Shown: positions 59,100-64,000 of the stretch, piece after piece
Position numbering within the stretch: the stretch's first letter is position 1
How the letters are laid out: each line of letters opens with the position of its first letter
Assembly: GCA_021397835.1 (NCBI GenBank)
Contig: JAJFZO010000609.1
Coordinates: 10,108,001 to 10,172,000 of the forward strand
Reading direction: 5' to 3'
Source: Moringa oleifera
Lineage: Eukaryota > Streptophyta > Magnoliopsida > Brassicales > Moringaceae
Length of the DNA stretch: 64,000 nucleotides
Notes under the pieces: generated by a model
What the model was told of the DNA's origin: nothing
Seen by the model: the letters and a program-made list of their open reading frames with translations, nothing else
The model's database searches: none
Position numbers and translations under genes: made by a program

Positions 59100-59730
59100 A
59101 CGTTTTAAAAAATTTATAAATTTAATTAATTATAAAAAATTAAAAATATTTTGTTGTTCACATGTTTCGAAGATAACTCAAATGTTTTTTTTTAATTCTG
59201 TTTTAGTTTAATTTTTTAATTTAAATAATTTTTGATGTAAAATCTATTTTTATAAATTTTTTAAAATTTATTCATGTAAATTAAAAATATATACATATGT
59301 ATCTATAATTTTAGAGTTGTGAAATTATTTATAATGGTACTTTTGAATTTTGTTACATCTGTAAAAAAATTTAAAATAAAAAATTTTAATTTTAATTATT
59401 TAGATTAATTTTATCATAAATTCATATTAATAAATATTTATCAATTAAAAATAAATCTTAAAATTATATTATTTTTAATTTAAATTTTGAAATATCAATC
59501 TAATAAAAATTTTATAAAATTTTAATTTAATTTAAATATTATAAAAATTTTAAAAATTACAAATATTAAAATTTTGAATCTTATACAATCAATTTTTATT
59601 TGATAGATGTAAAAATATATTCGAGCTACTATCACAAAAAATTAAATTTTTTTAAAAATAAAAAATATTTTAAATAATTTTACATTATCAAAATTTTAAA
59701 ATTTTATAAAAAATAGTTTATGTATACAAA
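59100..59730. repeat. AT-rich dispersed fold-back repeat copies
   Basis: Left-arm sequence at 59575-59720: ATCTTATACAATCAATTTTT, ATATATTCGAGCTACTATCA, then ACATTATCAAAATTTT and AAAAAATAGTTTATG. Possible right-arm sequence with GTGAAATTATTTATAATGGT is at about 59316-59380. Confidence 0.5.
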
Positions 59731-60191
59731 ATTATTTGAATTAAAAAACAAACTTAAAATAAAATATAATATATATTCAATCATTTTAAAAAAAATTAAT
59801 AATGAAAATACTAATAATTTTTTTAACCGTTTAAACTAAAAATAAATTTGAATTGAATTTAAACAATAATTGTAAAAAATAAAATACATATAATTTTAAT
59901 TTTTATCTTTAAACATATTATATCTATATTATGTTTTTAAAAAATATATTTTAACAAAATAAAATTAAACTCTGATAATATTCTATGAAGTGTTTTTCCC
60001 CATAATTTGATCTGATAACAGAGTGCTCTGTGAAGTATCATGTAGAAACTTGAAGTATTACTATTGAATTAATTAGGAAAGATTAACATTAATTAATTGA
60101 TTAATAGCGCGTTTAATTACATTTTGTGCAGTTGGCGCTAAAGTTAGAAGGCGGGGGACTGCCTAAATGGTCTATTCTCTAAGTCATCACT

Positions 60192-60203
60192 GATGACGTC
60201 ATC
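60192..60203. promoter_or_regulatory. Palindromic TGACGTCA (TGA/CRE-type bZIP site)
   Basis: GATGACGTCATC is a perfect 12-base palindrome about 620 bases upstream of the PTPMT1-like start. TGACGTCA is the optimal site of TGA-class bZIP factors; function here is inferred. Confidence 0.4.
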
Positions 60204-60818
60204 ATCTCCTTGCTAATAATCTAATCATACAACATTATCCTTAAAGCCACAAAATTAAGCTCCAACCAGGGCGTGCATGCCATATATAACATCGGAGTGC
60301 CCATATAAAGTACATCAAACGAAGATCACAGATGGACGGTGGACCGCGTTCCACCATGTCCTTTCTCATTAATTAATTAGGCAATTGAGTAAATAAAGTC
60401 AATCCTAAGGGGACATATGTGAGCTATGGTTCTCCCTGTAGTCCGTTGACTGTTAGAGCATCAGTTCCTCTTCCACACTCCTCCCCTCCAAGGCTCCAAA
60501 TTATTCAGATTGTTGGACATCTGGGTTACTTGCGTGCTCTCAAGGACCTTAGAGAATCCCATTTGTCAGTCCTCATGTTTGCAAATCAGTCCTCCGAGCT
60601 TAGCGAATTCTCAATTCGATCATCTCTTTTCCCTCTTAGTCGATCCCCACATCTCGCAGTTCGCTGAAATATGTTCAATTTGACAGCTTTCAACATGTTC
60701 ATATGTTTCTCTTTGGTTCGAAATTTGTAAATTTTATTAATTTTTGCTGGGTATCCTTCGGATAAATTTCTGTTTTTGTTTTTGTGTTTTTTTTGGGCTG
60801 GGGTGGGGTGGTTGTGAG

Positions 60819-63140
60819 ATGAAGATCGAGGAAATAGAGAATGGGGAGATGGATCATCGAAACGAAGGCGTTATCAGGAAGCAGCAGATAGTGAAGGTGG
60901 ATGCGAAGAGAGCGCTAGTCGGGGCGGGTGCTCGGATCCTCTTTTATCCGACCCTTTTGTATAATGTCTTTAGGAACAAGATCCAAGCGGAGTTCAGGTG
61001 GTGGGACGAAGTTGATCAGGTTTTTCTTTTTTACTTTTGAATTTCTGTTTTTGGTATTTCTTTGTGCAACATCAACCACTGTGTTTTGTTTGTACGTGCT
61101 GTGTTTGGTAGCTAAGAAGCTGCAGGAAAGTGTAAGCAGTTTGTGGAGTTGAGAAATGGGTTTTTCTTAATTTTGTCTTAGGGAATTTAAAATTCAAATG
61201 AGATTGAGGAACTTGGATACTGGTTTTCTTAGTAACCGAAAAGCCCTCTGTCATGCTTCCTTTGTTTCTCTGGAAGGGCAAGAAAAGAGAGAAAGTAAGT
61301 TCCACTAGTTAAGATTCTGAGGAAACAAGAGTTCAGTTCAATCGAGTCTAGTGAAATTGAATGGTATGTTTCTTGTTAAACTTAACTAATTTGAAAAGTT
61401 TGATTTTGAGCTCAATGGTCAAATCCATCATTCTATTTTCTTGGTGGCCAGTTGGAGAGCTAACTCTCAGATTGGTTGAGAAGCAAAAAGTCATTGACAG
61501 AAACCTTTCCAATCAGCTTGATGTAGATATAATACTAAGAGATCGTTCTTTGATCCTTTTTGGCATCCTGGGATTTTAATGATCAATAGGAGGAATCACA
61601 CCATCAGTCAATTTGCGGTGGTTGCAGAAGATGTGCTTATGTTTGTGGTTTCCATTTTGTAATTAAGTAATATTTTTGCTTTCTCTGTTTTCATTTTGAG
61701 GTTTCCATGGTTTGTCTTGTAGTATCTTCTACTGGGTGCAGTTCCATTCCCCAGGGATGTCCCACGGTTGAAGCAGCTTGGTGTAGGTGGTGTGGTCACT
61801 CTCAATGAGCCTTATGAAACTTTGGTTCCATCATCATTATATTATGTGGGTGGCTTTCCTATCCATTACACTTATTCCAGCTATTGTCAAATCGTGGATG
61901 TTACTATATGAGATAGGTTCACTGTAACTTTTAGCTTTTCTGATCAACAATTTTTAAGTTATCAAATCACAGTTGTCATAATTTTTCTCAATGATTATTA
62001 AATTCTTTTTCTTTTCGCAGTTCTTTTTGGGTAGACTCTTACCATTCTGAGGAAGCATAGTTTTTTATTAACACGAACCAGAGTAGCAGAGCTATTGAAG
62101 TTTCAAATTCTGCTTCTCATTGTTTTATGGTTTACAGGCTCATGGGATTGACCATCTTGTAATACCCACAAGAGATTATCTCTTTGCTCCTTCGTTTGCA
62201 GATATCAGCCAAGCTGTGGACTTCATTCACAGTGAGCAAATGTCCTATGACCCATGCTCTGCTTGTCTTTTAGCGTTCCAGTTTTTCACGTTCCTAATTT
62301 TTATTGTCTTTCCTTATTTCTGTTCACAGAGAATGCTTCATGTGGGAGAACTACTTATGTTCACTGTAAAGCTGGTCGTGGAAGGAGCACAACCATCGTG
62401 CTTTGTTATTTGGTAATGAATGTGTTATTTGGAAGGTTCTTGATCTGCATTGTGTATAAACCTTTGCTTTGTCAGAAATCAGTCACACTGACATTCTTTT
62501 GGTCCATTTACACGTGATGTTACTATATGCAGGTGGAATATAAGAACATGAGTCCTGCTGCTGCCTTGGAGTATGTGCGATCAAGAAGACCTCGAGTGTT
62601 GTTAGCCCCGTCGCAGTGGAAGGTAAACGACTGGTTTCTTTCTCAACTTCGTTTGTATTTTAAGAATGGACTGCCTTGATCCTTCCTAGTTTTAAGTGAA
62701 ATATGATGTGTTATAGACAATGATATGCATTTTTCAATAATGTCCTGTTCTCTTGTCAAATGCGATGAGCTCTGCTTATTTATTCTTGCTTAGGTTACTG
62801 TACAATAAGTATCACAAGACCCTAAATGATTTACTTTCTTCTGCCTATTGCTTGTTTGTCGACGATTCCTATGATACAGGCAGTTCAGGAATACAGCAGG
62901 CATCGGCCAGCCACTAGTGCATGCTCTCCATCAAGGGATGCAGTTTTGATAACAAAAGCAGATCTTGAAGGATATTACAGTGCTTCTGATTATAGTTCTG
63001 GTAAAGAACTTGCCATTACATCCAGCATGGTGAAGGCTAGCCCCATGATGGCTAGACTATCCTGCCTGTTTGCATCCTGGAAACTTTCAGGTGCTTGTGG
63101 ACCTGTTACAGGTCGCCTGCCTGAAGCACGTGCTTGCTAG
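60819..63140 (+). CDS. PTPMT1: PTPMT1-type dual-specificity phosphatase
   Basis: Protein-tyrosine-phosphatase-fold enzyme; plant PTPMT1 (DSP8) orthologues dephosphorylate phosphatidylglycerophosphate in mitochondria for phosphatidylglycerol and cardiolipin synthesis. Exons 60819-61019, 61723-61845, 62138-62231, 62330-62412, 62533-62622, 62880-63140; 852 nt, 283 residues. Order of motifs: ARILFYPTLLYNVFRNKI, WWDEVDQYLLLGAVPFPRDV, GVGGVVTLNEPYE, DHLVIPTRDYLFAPS (general-acid Asp), and the catalytic loop VHCKAGRGRSTT (CX5R; Cys nucleophile, Arg binding phosphate). The C-terminal 87 residues in exon 6 are the plant-specific tail (QEYSRHRPATSACSPSRDAV) that distinguishes the longer PTPMT1 form. 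I start at ATG 60819, the first Met in the open frame of exon 1. Confidence 0.94.
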
Positions 63141-64000
63141 GGCTCCCAATCCTTCACAAGATGTTAGAAGGTTTCACTTGTACAGAAAAGCATTATGACA
63201 TACTTGTAGAGGCCTGAGAATCCCCCATGTTTAAAGCAAAAGTTGTCTAGATGACAGAAAAAAAGGGAAAAGAAAAGGGTAGAAGAGAGGAAGCTTGATG
63301 AGTACTTCAATGTTGTGTGTAAAAGGGTATTGATTACAGCTGATTGGTAAGCCAATCATCTTATATTAACTATTTGGGCATTTTACAAGCATTTGAATTA
63401 TCTTTTCATCTCGAAACAATGTTTTGTTAGCACCACCTGCCATCAGATGGAAAATGAGGCATCATTTACAAATTATATTAAGAGAACAACACAATCCCAT
63501 CAGTTGAGTTTGTATTAGTTTTAAGTATCAACATCAATAAATCATGCAGCAAGAAGGTTAGGAAGGCAATTTGAACAAAACCATCATCCAACCTGAGCTC
63601 ATGAACCCAATTTGATTGTGGGTAAACTGGGTTAGGGTTTGAAAAGGCTGAGATAGAGTTGAAAATACTGACTGGATTTGATATTCATATGAAAGGTTTT
63701 CTGATGTCACCTTAATCAATTGCCCATCTGATAGAATTCATTACATAACATGGTACAGTATACAAGTATGTTATATATATTATTATATTTGCTTTTTATT
63801 GATTGTAACTTAAGCAAACTAATTTACTTTTACTGATTCAGAATACTTTTTACGGACATAATCATAACAATTCATTTAACCTTGACCCATTTCCATCCTG
63901 GCTTCATTATTGTATACACATGTATTTAATTAATCCGAATTGCAGCCATGAGTCACCTTCTGGCCAGGAGTTTCGCACATTGTACTGTGCATTTTTTCAA
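63141..64000. other. 3' flank of the PTPMT1-like gene
   Basis: Likely 3' UTR for the first 200-300 bases. The remainder shows no gene, RNA or repeat that I can support. Confidence 0.5.

Larger units (their letters stand above)
56254..60818. other. Intergenic, 4.6 kb, divergent, with two AT-rich repeat tracts
   Basis: LRR-protein promoter up to about 56900. AT-rich tracts with fold-back repeat copies occupy 57100-57800 and 59060-59960. Between them, 57840-58700 and 58800-59060 are of ordinary composition with open stretches that match nothing I know. 60100-60818 is the phosphatase promoter, with a TGACGTCA site at 60194 and a possible TATA (ATATATAAC) near 60280. Confidence 0.55.

Overview
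This is nuclear DNA from a flowering plant, almost certainly a eudicot. The evidence is intron-rich genes with GT/AG borders, AT-rich intergenic DNA (long stretches of A/T-only runs), and proteins closest in recalled sequence to dicot families (MKK6, plant arginyl-tRNA synthetase, plant profilins, GH17/X8 glucanase, OXS3, Derlin). I cannot name the species from the sequence alone.

Layout, left to right. (1) 1-3201 minus: 5' part of VPS15, the pseudokinase-like regulatory subunit of the PI3K complex, running off the left edge. (2) 4008-4235 minus: a 75-aa single-exon protein carrying the linker motif found just before the MA3 domains of PDCD4-type translation inhibitors, but no MA3 domain. (3) 5344-13116 plus: an 18-exon arginyl-tRNA synthetase, apparently with two starts (organellar and cytosolic forms). 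(4) 13928-14592 minus: an OXIDATIVE STRESS 3-like protein. (5) 18461-22635 minus: MAP kinase kinase 6. (6) 26230-29873 plus: GPI-anchored GH17 beta-1,3-glucanase with an X8 domain. (7) 31174-32950 and 35403-37063, both minus: a tandem pair of profilin genes with identical intron positions. (8) 38132-42301 minus: Derlin. (9) 43668-45799: an inverted-repeat-bounded block holding two broken copies of an ankyrin/CCCH zinc-finger gene. (10) 48556-51216 plus: DUF1005 protein. (11) 52237-54316 plus: secreted HAD-type acid phosphatase. (12) 55015-56253 minus: secreted LRX-like leucine-rich-repeat protein without the extensin tail. (13) 60819-63140 plus: PTPMT1-type mitochondrial phosphatase.

All multi-exon models were checked by hand: each spliced CDS is a whole number of codons and each junction preserves the family's conserved residues. 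The genes are an ordinary chromosomal neighbourhood, not an operon or obvious cluster; several (OXS3-like, MKK6, Derlin, DUF1005) belong to signalling or stress families, but shared regulation is not shown.

The most unusual structures are non-genic: the gene-fragment-carrying block at 43.7-45.8 kb, a dispersed AT-rich fold-back family recurring in at least six intergenic regions in both orientations, five poly(T)/poly(G)-type junction tracts all inside introns, and a near-palindromic 14-mer repeated in two unrelated promoters.
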